This document shows, one piece after another, positions 1 to 6,857 of a stretch of 14,234 nucleotides of DNA. Both the position numbers and the translations under genes were made by a program. Source of the stretch: JAENVT01 sp040006755 (lineage in GTDB: Bacteria > Actinomycetota > Acidimicrobiia > Acidimicrobiales > Ilumatobacteraceae); the NCBI GenBank assembly GCA_040006755.1, contig JBDTWJ010000093.1, positions 1-14,234 of the forward strand, given 5' to 3'. The notes beneath the pieces were generated by a model. It had not been told where the DNA came from. It worked only from the letters and a program-made list of their open reading frames with translations, and searched no databases. Every line of letters starts with the position of its first letter. Positions within the stretch are counted from its first letter, which is position 1.

Positions 1-1
1 C

Positions 2-760
2 GAAGATGCCGTTGCCCCCGATGCAAAGGAATCCGCACGCCTGGCCGCTTGCACCGCCGGCGCGTCGGGACAGTACGGCCGGCGCGAGCTGACCATTCGC
101 TGCAACGGTCTCGACACGCCGTGGGGACCCGACGACCTCGCCGCGATCGCGGTATCGAGAGCCGCTGCTGTCGTCGTTCCGAAGGTCAGTTCGGTGGCAT
201 ACCTCGACGAAGTCTCCGGGCGACTCGACAAAGCGGGAGCACCGGCATCGATGACCATCTGGGCGATGATCGAAACCCCGACAGCGATCCTCGACGTACG
301 CGACATCGCCGCGCACTGGCGCGTGACGGTGTTGGTGATGGGTACCAACGATCTGGCTCGCGAACTTCGCGCACCGCTGAGCATCGGTCGATGCGCGCTA
401 CTCCCCCACCTGGCCGCCGCACTGCTCGCCACCCGCGAAGCCGGCAAGGTGATTCTCGACGGCGTGTACAACGATGTGATGAATCTCGATGGCTTCCGCG
501 ACGAGTGTCTGCAGGGCGTAGAATTCGGTTTCGACGGCAAGACGCTGATCCACCCTGCACAGGTCGACATTGCCAACGAGGTGTGGGCTCCTTCGCCGTC
601 GGACGTCGAGCACGCTCGGCGAATCATTGCCGCCTTCAATGAAGCCGTGGCCGACGGACGCGGGGTAGTCACCGTCGATGGTCGGATGATCGAAAATCTG
701 CACGTCGCCAATGCACAGCGCACGCTGGCCGCGGCAGCCGCCATTTCGTCGCTCGACTGA
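2..760 (+). CDS. CitE/HpcH-family CoA-ester lyase, 5' end missing
   Basis: This is the C-terminal 252 residues of an HpcH/HpaI aldolase/citrate lyase beta-like protein; the start lies left of the window. Members of this TIM-barrel family cleave or form C-C bonds in CoA thioesters such as malyl-CoA, methylmalyl-CoA or citramalyl-CoA, using a divalent metal. Reading in frame from base 2, the first residues are EDAVAPDAKESAR, the end of the conserved 'DLEDAV' strand, followed by YGRRELTIRCNG (about 24-35), VVVPKVSS, the metal-site strand MIETPTA, VMGTNDLARELRA, ILDGVYND and the substrate-loop motif GFDGKTLIHPAQVDIAN. The last ~50 residues form the usual C-terminal helical lid. The frame is open from the window edge to the TGA at 758-760. 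The exact substrate cannot be told from sequence. The next gene starts 58 bases downstream on the same strand. The family is clear; 'citrate lyase beta' as a specific function is unlikely because no citD or citF is seen nearby. Confidence 0.9.
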   Translation, partial: EDAVAPDAKESARLAACTAGASGQYGRRELTIRCNGLDTPWGPDDLAAIAVSRAAAVVVPKVSSVAYLDEVSGRLDKAGAPASMTIWAMIETPTAILDVRDIAAHWRVTVLVMGTNDLARELRAPLSIGRCALLPHLAAALLATREAGKVILDGVYNDVMNLDGFRDECLQGVEFGFDGKTLIHPAQVDIANEVWAPSPSDVEHARRIIAAFNEAVADGRGVVTVDGRMIENLHVANAQRTLAAAAAISSLD

Positions 761-818
761 TTGTTCAGTTACAAAGTGCAGTCTGTACGCCACCTGCTGA
801 ATCGAATACCATGAGGTC

Positions 819-2183
819 ATGACGCTCGACACTCACCCCGAAAATGCGTTCGCGAACGATCGTGCCCACGTCTTCCACTCCTGGAGCGCGCAGGGCGCAC
901 TGCACCCCTTGGTCGTCGAAGGTGCTGAGGGCAGCTACTTCTGGACGCACGACGGCACGCGATACCTCGACTTCTCGAGCCAACTCGTCAATGTCAACAT
1001 CGGCCATCAGCACCCGAAGTTGGTGGCGGCCATCAAAGAGCAGGTCGATCGGCTCTGCACTGTCGCCCCATTCCACGCCAACGATGCCCGCAGCGAGGCC
1101 GCCCGCCTGATTTGCGAAGTCGCCGCTGAGAAGATCGACAACAGCCAACTCGACATGGTTTTCTTCACCAACGGCGGCGCGGAGGCGACGGAAAACGCGG
1201 CACGAATGGCCAGGCTGCACACCAACCGTCACAAGGTGCTCTCCCATTATCGCAGCTACCACGGTGGCACCAACGGGGCGATCTCGATGACGGGCGACCC
1301 GCGTCGCTGGAGCAGCGAGCCGGGCATGCCCGGAGTCGTCAAGTTCTGGGGCCCCTACGCGTACCGCAGCGCCTTTCACGCCAGCGATGAGGCCGAGGAA
1401 TGCGAGCGGGCACTGGCCCACCTCGACGACGTGCTGATGCTCGAGGGCAGCCACACCGTTGCGGCCATCATCATCGAGACCGTCGTCGGCACCAACGGAA
1501 TCCTCGTGCCGCCCGATGGCTACCTGCAGGGCATCCGTGACCGCTGCGACCGCCACGGCATCGTGATGATCTGCGACGAAGTGATGGCCGGCTTCGGTCG
1601 TTGCGGCGAATGGTTCGCCTTCCAGAAGTGGGGCGTGCAACCGGATCTGGTGTGTTTTGCCAAGGGCGTCAACTCGGGCTACGTACCGCTCGGCGGTGTC
1701 GTGATCAGTCGCACCATCGCCGACACCTTCCGCGACCGGCCGTTCCCGGGTGGCCTGACCTACTCCGGCCATCCTCTGGCGTGCGCCTCGGCCGTGGCGA
1801 GCATCAACATCTTCAAAGAAGAGGGCATCATCGACCATGCCCGCATGCTCGGTACCGACGTCATCGCCCCCGGGCTGGAGAAGTTGCAGGCCAACCATCC
1901 CAGTGTCGGTGAGGTCCGCGGTCTCGGCGTATTCTGGGCGCTCGATCTCGTCAAGGATCGTGCAAGCCGCGAGCCGCTCGTTCCGTACAACCCGTCGGGC
2001 GCAGATGCCAAGCCGATGGCTGATCTTGCCGCTGCGTGCAAGCAGCGCGGGCTGTGGCCCTTCACCCATTTCAATCGACTGCACGTCGTGCCGCCCTGCA
2101 CTGCCTCTGTCGATGAGGTCACCGAAGGACTGGCGATCCTCGACGAAGCGCTCACCGTCGCCGACTCGTTCTACACCGGCTGA
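819..2183 (+). CDS. Class III PLP-dependent aminotransferase (candidate beta-alanine/omega-amino acid:pyruvate transaminase)
   Basis: A 454-residue fold-type I aminotransferase of the omega-amino-acid branch, cytoplasmic. It moves an amino group from an omega-amino acid (beta-alanine, taurine, GABA-like) to pyruvate or 2-oxoglutarate. Visible motifs are the N-terminal GTRYLDFSSQLVNVNIGHQHP (about 46-66), FFTNGGAEATENAARMAR (115-132), SYHGGTNGA (146-154), the PLP-nitrogen aspartate in ICDEVMAGFGRCG (Asp253), and the Schiff-base lysine in CFAKGVNSGYVPLGG (Lys282), followed by TYSGHPLACA. Length is normal for the family. The ATG at 819 was chosen because the ATG at 811 runs straight into a stop; only a weak GAGG lies close upstream. 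A TTGTTC at 761-766 could be a -35, but no good -10 goes with it. Hydantoinase and MmsA genes elsewhere in the window make beta-alanine or beta-aminoisobutyrate an attractive substrate, though this gene lies on the opposite strand about 10 kb away. Taurine:pyruvate aminotransferase is the main alternative. Confidence 0.9.
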   Translation: MTLDTHPENAFANDRAHVFHSWSAQGALHPLVVEGAEGSYFWTHDGTRYLDFSSQLVNVNIGHQHPKLVAAIKEQVDRLCTVAPFHANDARSEAARLICEVAAEKIDNSQLDMVFFTNGGAEATENAARMARLHTNRHKVLSHYRSYHGGTNGAISMTGDPRRWSSEPGMPGVVKFWGPYAYRSAFHASDEAEECERALAHLDDVLMLEGSHTVAAIIIETVVGTNGILVPPDGYLQGIRDRCDRHGIVMICDEVMAGFGRCGEWFAFQKWGVQPDLVCFAKGVNSGYVPLGGVVISRTIADTFRDRPFPGGLTYSGHPLACASAVASINIFKEEGIIDHARMLGTDVIAPGLEKLQANHPSVGEVRGLGVFWALDLVKDRASREPLVPYNPSGADAKPMADLAAACKQRGLWPFTHFNRLHVVPPCTASVDEVTEGLAILDEALTVADSFYTG

Positions 2184-2194
2184 CACGGCCACGC

Positions 2195-2938
2195 GTGTGG
2201 CGCAAGCCGGGACGCACCGGAGCAGTTCTCTACGCAGTTCTGGCTGCCATCGTCGGCACGGCGACCGCGTTCGTCAGCAGACTCCAGATCGAGCGTCAGC
2301 GCGGACGGCGCGAGGCAGCGCGCACCTTGCCGAGTGGTCCGATCATCGTCATTTCCAACCACACCAGCTATGCCGACGGGGTGATGCTGGCGCTGGCGTG
2401 CCGCCGAATGGGGAGGTCGTTGCGGTTGCTGGCGACATCAGGAGTGTTCCGCGCGCCGGTGCTGGGCACGGTCGCTCGCACACTCGGCTTCATCAAGGTG
2501 AAGCGCGGTGCAGCGGACGCCTCGACATCGCTCGACGAGGCGGCGCTGGCACTGGCTGAGGGCGAGGCCGTCGGCATCTTCCCCGAAGGCCGGTTGACCC
2601 GTGATCCGATGATGTGGCCGGAGCGAGCCAAGACCGGAGCCGTGCGCTTGGCGCTGCGCACGGGGGCGCCGATCGTTCCAGTGGCAATGGTCGGTGTACA
2701 CCGCGTCGTCGGGCAGCGCAGGGTTGGGTCGACGCTGATGCGTAATCTCGTTCGCCGCCCAAAGGTCGACACGCGTGTCGGCGCCCCGATCGACATTCGA
2801 CGATTGATGAACATCGGCGCGACGACCCATCCAACCAACGATGAGGTTCGCCATGCTGCCGATCTGGTGATGGCCCGTCTCGTGGCCGTCGTCGCCGAGC
2901 TGCGCGGCGAGCCCGCACCGACCTCAAGTCACGGATGA
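2195..2938 (+). CDS. PlsC-type 1-acyl-glycerol-3-phosphate acyltransferase
   Basis: A 247-residue glycerolipid acyltransferase. The family transfers an acyl group from acyl-ACP or acyl-CoA to lysophosphatidic acid at the inner face of the membrane, giving phosphatidic acid; relatives acylate other lysolipids or alcohols. A hydrophobic N-terminal segment (about 10-27, LYAVLAAIVGTATAF) should anchor it. The catalytic HX4D motif is intact in SNHTSYADG (His56, Asp61), and the glycerol-phosphate-binding motif is present as GIFPEGRLTRD (about 128-137), followed by AKTGAVRLALRTGAPIVPVAMVG. The start used is GTG at 2195, 11 bases after the aminotransferase stop. No clear Shine-Dalgarno sequence precedes it, so translation may depend on coupling to the upstream gene. 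Nothing in the sequence links it metabolically to that gene. The exact acceptor lipid is unknown; the family call is firm. Confidence 0.88.
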   Translation: MWRKPGRTGAVLYAVLAAIVGTATAFVSRLQIERQRGRREAARTLPSGPIIVISNHTSYADGVMLALACRRMGRSLRLLATSGVFRAPVLGTVARTLGFIKVKRGAADASTSLDEAALALAEGEAVGIFPEGRLTRDPMMWPERAKTGAVRLALRTGAPIVPVAMVGVHRVVGQRRVGSTLMRNLVRRPKVDTRVGAPIDIRRLMNIGATTHPTNDEVRHAADLVMARLVAVVAELRGEPAPTSSHG

Positions 2939-2946
2939 GACGGTAG

Positions 2947-2969
2947 GCCGGCTCACGCGTTGTGCCGGC
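2947..2969. terminator. Candidate bidirectional terminator between convergent genes
   Basis: GCCGGC at 2947-2952 and again at 2964-2969 is self-complementary and can form a 6-bp stem with an 11-base loop; a few more pairs (AC/GT) can form at the loop end with a two-base bulge. It sits in the 48-base gap between the stop of the acyltransferase (+) and the stop of korB (-), where a shared terminator is expected. There is no U-tract on either strand, which is common in high-GC genomes. The same bases also read as a direct repeat GCCGGCTCACG (2947-2957 and 2964-2974). Confidence 0.45.
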
Positions 2970-2986
2970 TCACGTGCTTCGCTCGA

Positions 2987-4009
2987 TCAGGCGACTGCCC
3001 AGGTGCCGTTGCTGCGCAATATGGTGGCCAGGTCGCCGGGCCCCTTCTTCGAAGAGGCCTCTGCAAGCTGGCGACCGACGGACATGCCGTAGTCAGGGCG
3101 CTCGACCGATCGGAAAACGCCAAAGGTTGTCGCCGAGTGATCGTCGTGCGAGAGTCGCGCGAGGGCGAAGGCCAGACCCGGATCTTCGCGAGTGGCGTCG
3201 TGCACCAGGATTGCTTCGAGGCCGACATCGGCAACCTCGACGATGCGAAGCATGCCGTCGGTTCCCATCACGACACCCTTGTGACCGTCGACGCCGAAGA
3301 TGATCGGCTGGCCGTCGTGGAGATCAATCATCATCTCGTCTCGAACCTGACGCCTGGTGATGTCGTCGAACGCGCCGTCGTTGAACACGTTGCAGTTCTG
3401 GAAGATCTCGACGAACGATGAACCCTTGTGGTCGTGGGCCCGGCGGAAGATCTCCATCATGTGCTTACGGTCGAGGTCGTGCGTGCGTGCAACGAAGCTG
3501 GCCTCGGCGCCCAACGCCACGCAAAGAGGGTTGAACGGCGGGTCGACCGAGCCGAACGGCGTGCTCTTGGTGACCTTGCCCATCTCGGATGTCGGCGAGT
3601 ACTGCCCCTTGGTAAGACCGTAGATGCGGTTGTTGAACAGCAAGATGGTCAGGTTGACGTTGCGTCGCAACGCGTGAATGAGGTGATTGCCGCCGATCGA
3701 CAGGCCGTCGCCGTCGCCGGTGATGACCCACACGTCGAGGTCGGGTCGGGCAACGGCCAAACCGGTGGCGATCGCCGGCGCGCGGCCGTGGATGCTGTGC
3801 ATCCCGTAGGTGTTCATGTAATACGGGAACCGGCTGCTGCAGCCGATGCCGCTGATGAACACGGTGTTCTCCGGTGAAATTCCGAGATCGGGCATCAGTT
3901 GCTGCACTGCCAAAAGGATCCCGTAGTCGCCGCAGCCCGGGCACCAGCGCACCTCTTGATCGCTGGTCCAGTCCTTCTTGGTCGTGATCGGCACGATCGT
4001 GTCGCTCAT
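2987..4009 (-). CDS. korB: 2-oxoacid:ferredoxin oxidoreductase, beta (TPP-binding) subunit
   Basis: A 340-residue beta subunit of a 2-oxoglutarate (or pyruvate-type) ferredoxin oxidoreductase, an enzyme that decarboxylates a 2-oxoacid to acyl-CoA and passes electrons to ferredoxin. The thiamine-diphosphate/Mg site is plain: WVITGDGDGLSIGGNH (about 94-109) followed by LLFNNRIYGLTKGQYSPTS (about 123-141). Four cysteines fit the usual [4Fe-4S] ligands of this subunit: Cys23 and Cys26 in WCPGCGDYG, Cys57 in GIGCSSR, and Cys206 in IFQNCNVFN. The ATG at 4009 overlaps the korA stop as ATGA, so the two chains are translationally coupled. Closest known relatives by appearance are the mycobacterial KorB proteins. 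Substrate preference (2-oxoglutarate versus pyruvate or branched-chain) cannot be settled here; 2-oxoglutarate is favoured because of the two-subunit layout with a fused gamma-alpha partner. Confidence 0.92.
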   Translation of the reverse strand: MSDTIVPITTKKDWTSDQEVRWCPGCGDYGILLAVQQLMPDLGISPENTVFISGIGCSSRFPYYMNTYGMHSIHGRAPAIATGLAVARPDLDVWVITGDGDGLSIGGNHLIHALRRNVNLTILLFNNRIYGLTKGQYSPTSEMGKVTKSTPFGSVDPPFNPLCVALGAEASFVARTHDLDRKHMMEIFRRAHDHKGSSFVEIFQNCNVFNDGAFDDITRRQVRDEMMIDLHDGQPIIFGVDGHKGVVMGTDGMLRIVEVADVGLEAILVHDATREDPGLAFALARLSHDDHSATTFGVFRSVERPDYGMSVGRQLAEASSKKGPGDLATILRSNGTWAVA

Positions 4010-5883
4010 TTCAATGCTCCTTCAATGGCGTCTTCCAATTCACGCGCTGTGAACGGAAGGCCCTGCACCTTCGTCACTGGCTTGGCGTCGATCAGGTACT
4101 CGGCGCGGACGATTCGACAGAGTTGACCGAGGTTGAGCTCTGGCACGATCACCTTGGGGTACTTCTTCAGCACATCGCCAAGGTTCGGCGGCAAAGGACT
4201 GAGGTGAGTGAGGTGCACCCACGCGATCTTCAGCCCGCGCCGGCGCGTGCGCTGCACGGCAGCGTCGATGGCAGCCCAGGTCGAACCCCAACCGACCACG
4301 CAGATGTCGGCATCGTCGACATCGCCGACGGCAACGGCCGGCGGGATGTCGTTGGCGATGCCGGCAATCTTTGCGGCGCGCAGTTGGACCATGCGCTGGT
4401 GATTCTCCGGCGTGTAGTTGATATCGCCGCGGCCGTCTTCCTTCTCGAGACCGCCAACGCGGTGCATCAGGCGAGGCGTACCCGGTATCGCCCACGGGCG
4501 AGCCAACGTCTCAGGGTCGCGCAGATACGGCCAGAACTCTTCGGTGCCGTCTTCGTTGGTGTGATTCATCTCCGTTGCGAACGGCACGGAGATGTCGGGT
4601 AACGAGGCAACATCGGGAAGGCACCACGGCTCGCTGCCATTGGCGATGTAACCATCGCTGAGGAGGATGACCGGCGTGCGGTACTTCAGTGCGATGCGGG
4701 CTGCCTCGATTGCCGCGTAGAAGCAGTGAGCAGGGCTGTATGCAGCTACGACTGGCAACGGAGCTTCGCCGTGGCGCCCATACATCGCGATGTTGAGATC
4801 CGCCGCCTCCGTCTTGGTCGGCAGGCCGGTGGAGGGCCCGCCGCGCTGCACATCGATGAGGAGGAACGGCAACTCCAACGACACGGCCAGGCTGGTGGTC
4901 TCGCTCTTCAGCGCGACACCGGGACCGCTCGTGGCTGTGACACCGAGGTGGCCGGCAAACGCGGCACCCAACGCCATGCCTGCCGCGGCGATCTCGTCTT
5001 CGGCCTGCACCGTGCGCACACCGAAGTGCTTGTGCTTGGAGAGTTCGTGGAGAATGTCGCTGGCGGGAGTGATGGGATAGCTACCAAGGAACACCGGCAA
5101 CTTGGCCAGTTGTCCGGCTGCAACCAATCCCCAGGCGAGCGCAACGTTGCCGCTGATGTTGGTGTATTCGCCCGGCGGGAGCTTGGCGGGCTTGACCTCG
5201 AAGCGATGTTCGAACTGCTCGGTCGTTTCGCCGAAGTTGTAGCCCGCATTGAACGCGGTGACGTTGCTGAGACGAACGAGTTCGTCCTTGAACTTGGTAT
5301 CGATCCAGTCGATAGTGGGTTGCATCGGACGCGAATACAGCCACGAAACCAACCCGAGCGCGAAGAAGTTCTTCGACCGCTCTGCATCGCGCGGCTTGAC
5401 GCCCAGCGGCTCGGTGGCTCTTTGCGTGAGTGAGGTCATGGGGACTTCGACAACGCGATAGCCGAGCAGTGAGTCGTCGGTCAACGGGTTGGTTGCGTAG
5501 CCGGCCTTGGCCAGATCACGCTCTTCGAATGAATCACTGTTGACGATCAGCAGACCGTGCGGTTCGAGCCTGCCGAGGTCGGCCTTCAACGCCGCAGGGT
5601 TCATGGCGATCAACACGCTCGGCTCGTCGCCGGGAGTGGTGATGTCGTGGTCGCTGATCTGCACCTGGAAGCTCGACACACCATTGACCGTGCCAGCAGG
5701 GGCACGGATCTCTGCCGGATATTCCGGCAAGGTCGACAGGTCGTTACCGAACGTTGCACTGACCGATGTGAACCGATCGCCAGTGAGCTGCATGCCATCG
5801 CCGGAATCCCCAGCGAACCGCACGACTACGCGTGTAATAGTTTCGGCTTCCCGCCCAGCAGGGCGCTCTGCGGTGTCCGTCAT
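4006..5883 (-). CDS. korA: 2-oxoacid:ferredoxin oxidoreductase, fused gamma-alpha subunit
   Basis: A 625-residue partner of KorB in which gamma and alpha domains are joined. The N-terminal gamma domain (about 18-205) opens with VVVRFAGDSGDGMQLTGDRF and includes the NPAALKADLGRL and KNFFALGL blocks. The alpha domain runs from about 245 and carries SYPITPASDILHELSKHKHF (about 267-286), VQAEDEIAAAGMALGAAFAG, TSGPGVALKSE and DVQRGGPSTGLPTKTEAADL, the residues that shape the active site and the 2-oxoacid/CoA pocket, and ends with the domain III stretch DICVVGWGSTW...KIAWVHLTHLSPLPPNL. The organisation matches the mycobacterial KorA type. A GTG two codons further upstream (5889) is in frame, but AGGAGG at 5889-5894 lies 5 bases from the ATG at 5883 and overlaps that GTG, so 5883 is preferred. 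No ferredoxin-like 4Fe-4S domain is fused, so a separate ferredoxin must accept the electrons. Confidence 0.92.
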   Translation of the reverse strand: MTDTAERPAGREAETITRVVVRFAGDSGDGMQLTGDRFTSVSATFGNDLSTLPEYPAEIRAPAGTVNGVSSFQVQISDHDITTPGDEPSVLIAMNPAALKADLGRLEPHGLLIVNSDSFEERDLAKAGYATNPLTDDSLLGYRVVEVPMTSLTQRATEPLGVKPRDAERSKNFFALGLVSWLYSRPMQPTIDWIDTKFKDELVRLSNVTAFNAGYNFGETTEQFEHRFEVKPAKLPPGEYTNISGNVALAWGLVAAGQLAKLPVFLGSYPITPASDILHELSKHKHFGVRTVQAEDEIAAAGMALGAAFAGHLGVTATSGPGVALKSETTSLAVSLELPFLLIDVQRGGPSTGLPTKTEAADLNIAMYGRHGEAPLPVVAAYSPAHCFYAAIEAARIALKYRTPVILLSDGYIANGSEPWCLPDVASLPDISVPFATEMNHTNEDGTEEFWPYLRDPETLARPWAIPGTPRLMHRVGGLEKEDGRGDINYTPENHQRMVQLRAAKIAGIANDIPPAVAVGDVDDADICVVGWGSTWAAIDAAVQRTRRRGLKIAWVHLTHLSPLPPNLGDVLKKYPKVIVPELNLGQLCRIVRAEYLIDAKPVTKVQGLPFTARELEDAIEGALK

Positions 5884-5888
5884 GGCCA

Positions 5889-5894
5889 CCTCCT
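5889..5894 (-). promoter_or_regulatory. korA ribosome binding site
   Basis: On the minus strand this is AGGAGG inside GGGAGGAGG, with 5 bases to the ATG at 5883. It decides that ATG over the in-frame GTG at 5889, which overlaps the site itself. Confidence 0.7.
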
Positions 5895-5904
5895 CCCGCA
5901 GACA

Positions 5905-5924
5905 GGAGGGCTTCGTTGCCCTCC
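5905..5924 (-). promoter_or_regulatory. Hairpin in the korA leader, possibly masking the RBS alternately
   Basis: On the minus strand GGAGGGC and GCCCTCC (7-bp perfect stem, 6-base loop AACGAA) lie between the EamA stop and the korA ribosome binding site. No U-tract follows, so it is a poor intrinsic terminator. The 3' arm continues as CCTCCT, which is the exact complement of the korA AGGAGG ten or so bases downstream, so two exclusive structures are possible: the hairpin with a free ribosome site, or a hairpin that covers the ribosome site. It could also simply end the EamA transcript. Function is inference. Confidence 0.4.
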
Positions 5925-5936
5925 CGCTTCAAAGAC

Positions 5937-5942
5937 GTTATA
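5937..5942 (-). promoter_or_regulatory. Candidate -10 element for korAB
   Basis: TATAAC on the minus strand stands out in this GC-rich DNA, overlapping the EamA stop codon and 54 bases upstream of the korA ATG. No convincing -35 lies at normal spacing. Directly upstream is an inverted repeat TCGCCT/AGGCGA (5943-5948 and 5961-5966, 12-base gap), which could be an operator or chance, since it lies inside the end of the EamA gene. Confidence 0.3.
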
Positions 5943-6837
5943 TCGCCTGACGTGTAACAAAGGCGACACCGAGCAACGAAATCAGCAATCCGCAGATGGC
6001 CAGTGCACCGAGTCGCTCGCCGAACAGCACCGCACCCTCAATGGCGCTCAGTGCCGGTGTGAGGAAGAACAGGCTAGTGACCTGCGATGCAGCCCGTCTT
6101 TGTAGGAGCCACAGCATCAGCAGGACAGCCGCGATGGAAAGCACGAAGATCGCCCAGAGGAGGGCGAACACCGAACGCCCTGTAACTCGGAAATCGATCC
6201 TTTCCCACAGCGTTGCGAGGACGACGAGCACTGCAGCTGCCGTCGCGTACTGCACGACGGTGCCCCACAGCAGTGGCATCGTCGAGCACTTCTTGCGCTG
6301 CACCAGCGTGCCGCCCGACATCCCCAGAACACTGATGGCGGATGCGCCCATCGTCATCATCGTGATGCCGGTGGAATGGGTGAGCAGTCGATCGACGACA
6401 ACTGCGATCACACCGGCAAATCCCAACGCGACGCCGATCCACTGCAAGCGCACCAAGCGCTCGCCAAGCACCCGTCGCGAGGCCAACGCGGTCAGCACAG
6501 GGTGCAGCCCGGCGATCAATGCGCTGACGCCCGAAGGCAATCCGCGATCAATGGCGATGAACACTCCGCCGAGGTACAACACGTGCATACCAATGCCGGC
6601 GAGCATGACCCATGGAACGAGTCCGCGCCCGACGAGTGGAGCGCGAAGGACACCGGCAACGACCGCCAACAGCGCAGCAGCCAACACCATCCGCACCGCG
6701 AGGAACGTGAGTGGGCCGGTGTCGGCCGTCGCGTAGCGGGCAACGACAAAGCCAGTGCTCCACAACACCACGAAGATCCATGGCGTCACCGAGACAACGC
6801 GAGAAGGGCGGGCCGCTGAAACGACCCGCCCTTCCAC
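5938..6837 (-). CDS. EamA/DMT-superfamily permease
   Basis: A 299-residue integral membrane protein with about ten hydrophobic segments arranged as two repeats of five, the EamA (drug/metabolite transporter) layout. The first repeat begins WIFVVLWSTGFVVARY and contains LTFLAVRMVLAAALLAVVAG, and the repeat-junction motif appears as GLPSGVSALIAGLHPVLTALASRRVLGERL. The second repeat ends with SLFFLTPALSAIEGAVLFGERLGALAICGLLISLLGV. The family mostly exports amino acids, nucleosides, metabolites or drugs; the substrate here is unknown. The longest frame starts at a GTG (6837) without a clear ribosome site, and its first ~12 codons coincide with a strong inverted repeat (6803-6834) that looks like a terminator, so a later start such as the GTG at 6789 (GTG-ACG-CCA-TGG) is quite possible; it would keep all membrane segments. 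It is probably not functionally part of the ABC importer operon despite the 20-base gap. Confidence 0.85.
   Translation of the reverse strand: MEGRVVSAARPSRVVSVTPWIFVVLWSTGFVVARYATADTGPLTFLAVRMVLAAALLAVVAGVLRAPLVGRGLVPWVMLAGIGMHVLYLGGVFIAIDRGLPSGVSALIAGLHPVLTALASRRVLGERLVRLQWIGVALGFAGVIAVVVDRLLTHSTGITMMTMGASAISVLGMSGGTLVQRKKCSTMPLLWGTVVQYATAAAVLVVLATLWERIDFRVTGRSVFALLWAIFVLSIAAVLLMLWLLQRRAASQVTSLFFLTPALSAIEGAVLFGERLGALAICGLLISLLGVAFVTRQAI
6803..6834 (-). terminator. Strong inverted repeat, probable end of the ABC-importer transcript
   Basis: GAAGGGCGGG at 6803-6812 is the exact reverse complement of CCCGCCCTTC at 6825-6834: a perfect 10-bp, GC-rich stem with a 12-base loop. It begins 23 bases after the stop of the substrate-binding protein gene on the minus strand. 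The bases after it (TCTCGCG) hold no U-tract. It overlaps the annotated beginning of the EamA gene, so either that start is too long or the hairpin acts in the translated region. Confidence 0.55.
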
Positions 6838-6857
6838 GATCGAACCATGCAGTTCGG

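Noticed and set aside
811..822. ATG at 811 as start of the aminotransferase
   Set aside because: It reads Met-Arg-Ser-stop and is out of frame with the gene; the ATG at 819 is the start.
765..2192. A 475-codon open frame on the minus strand opposite the class III aminotransferase
   Set aside because: Its translation has no recognisable domain and it mirrors the third-position GC of the aminotransferase frame, which has every catalytic motif; it is a shadow.
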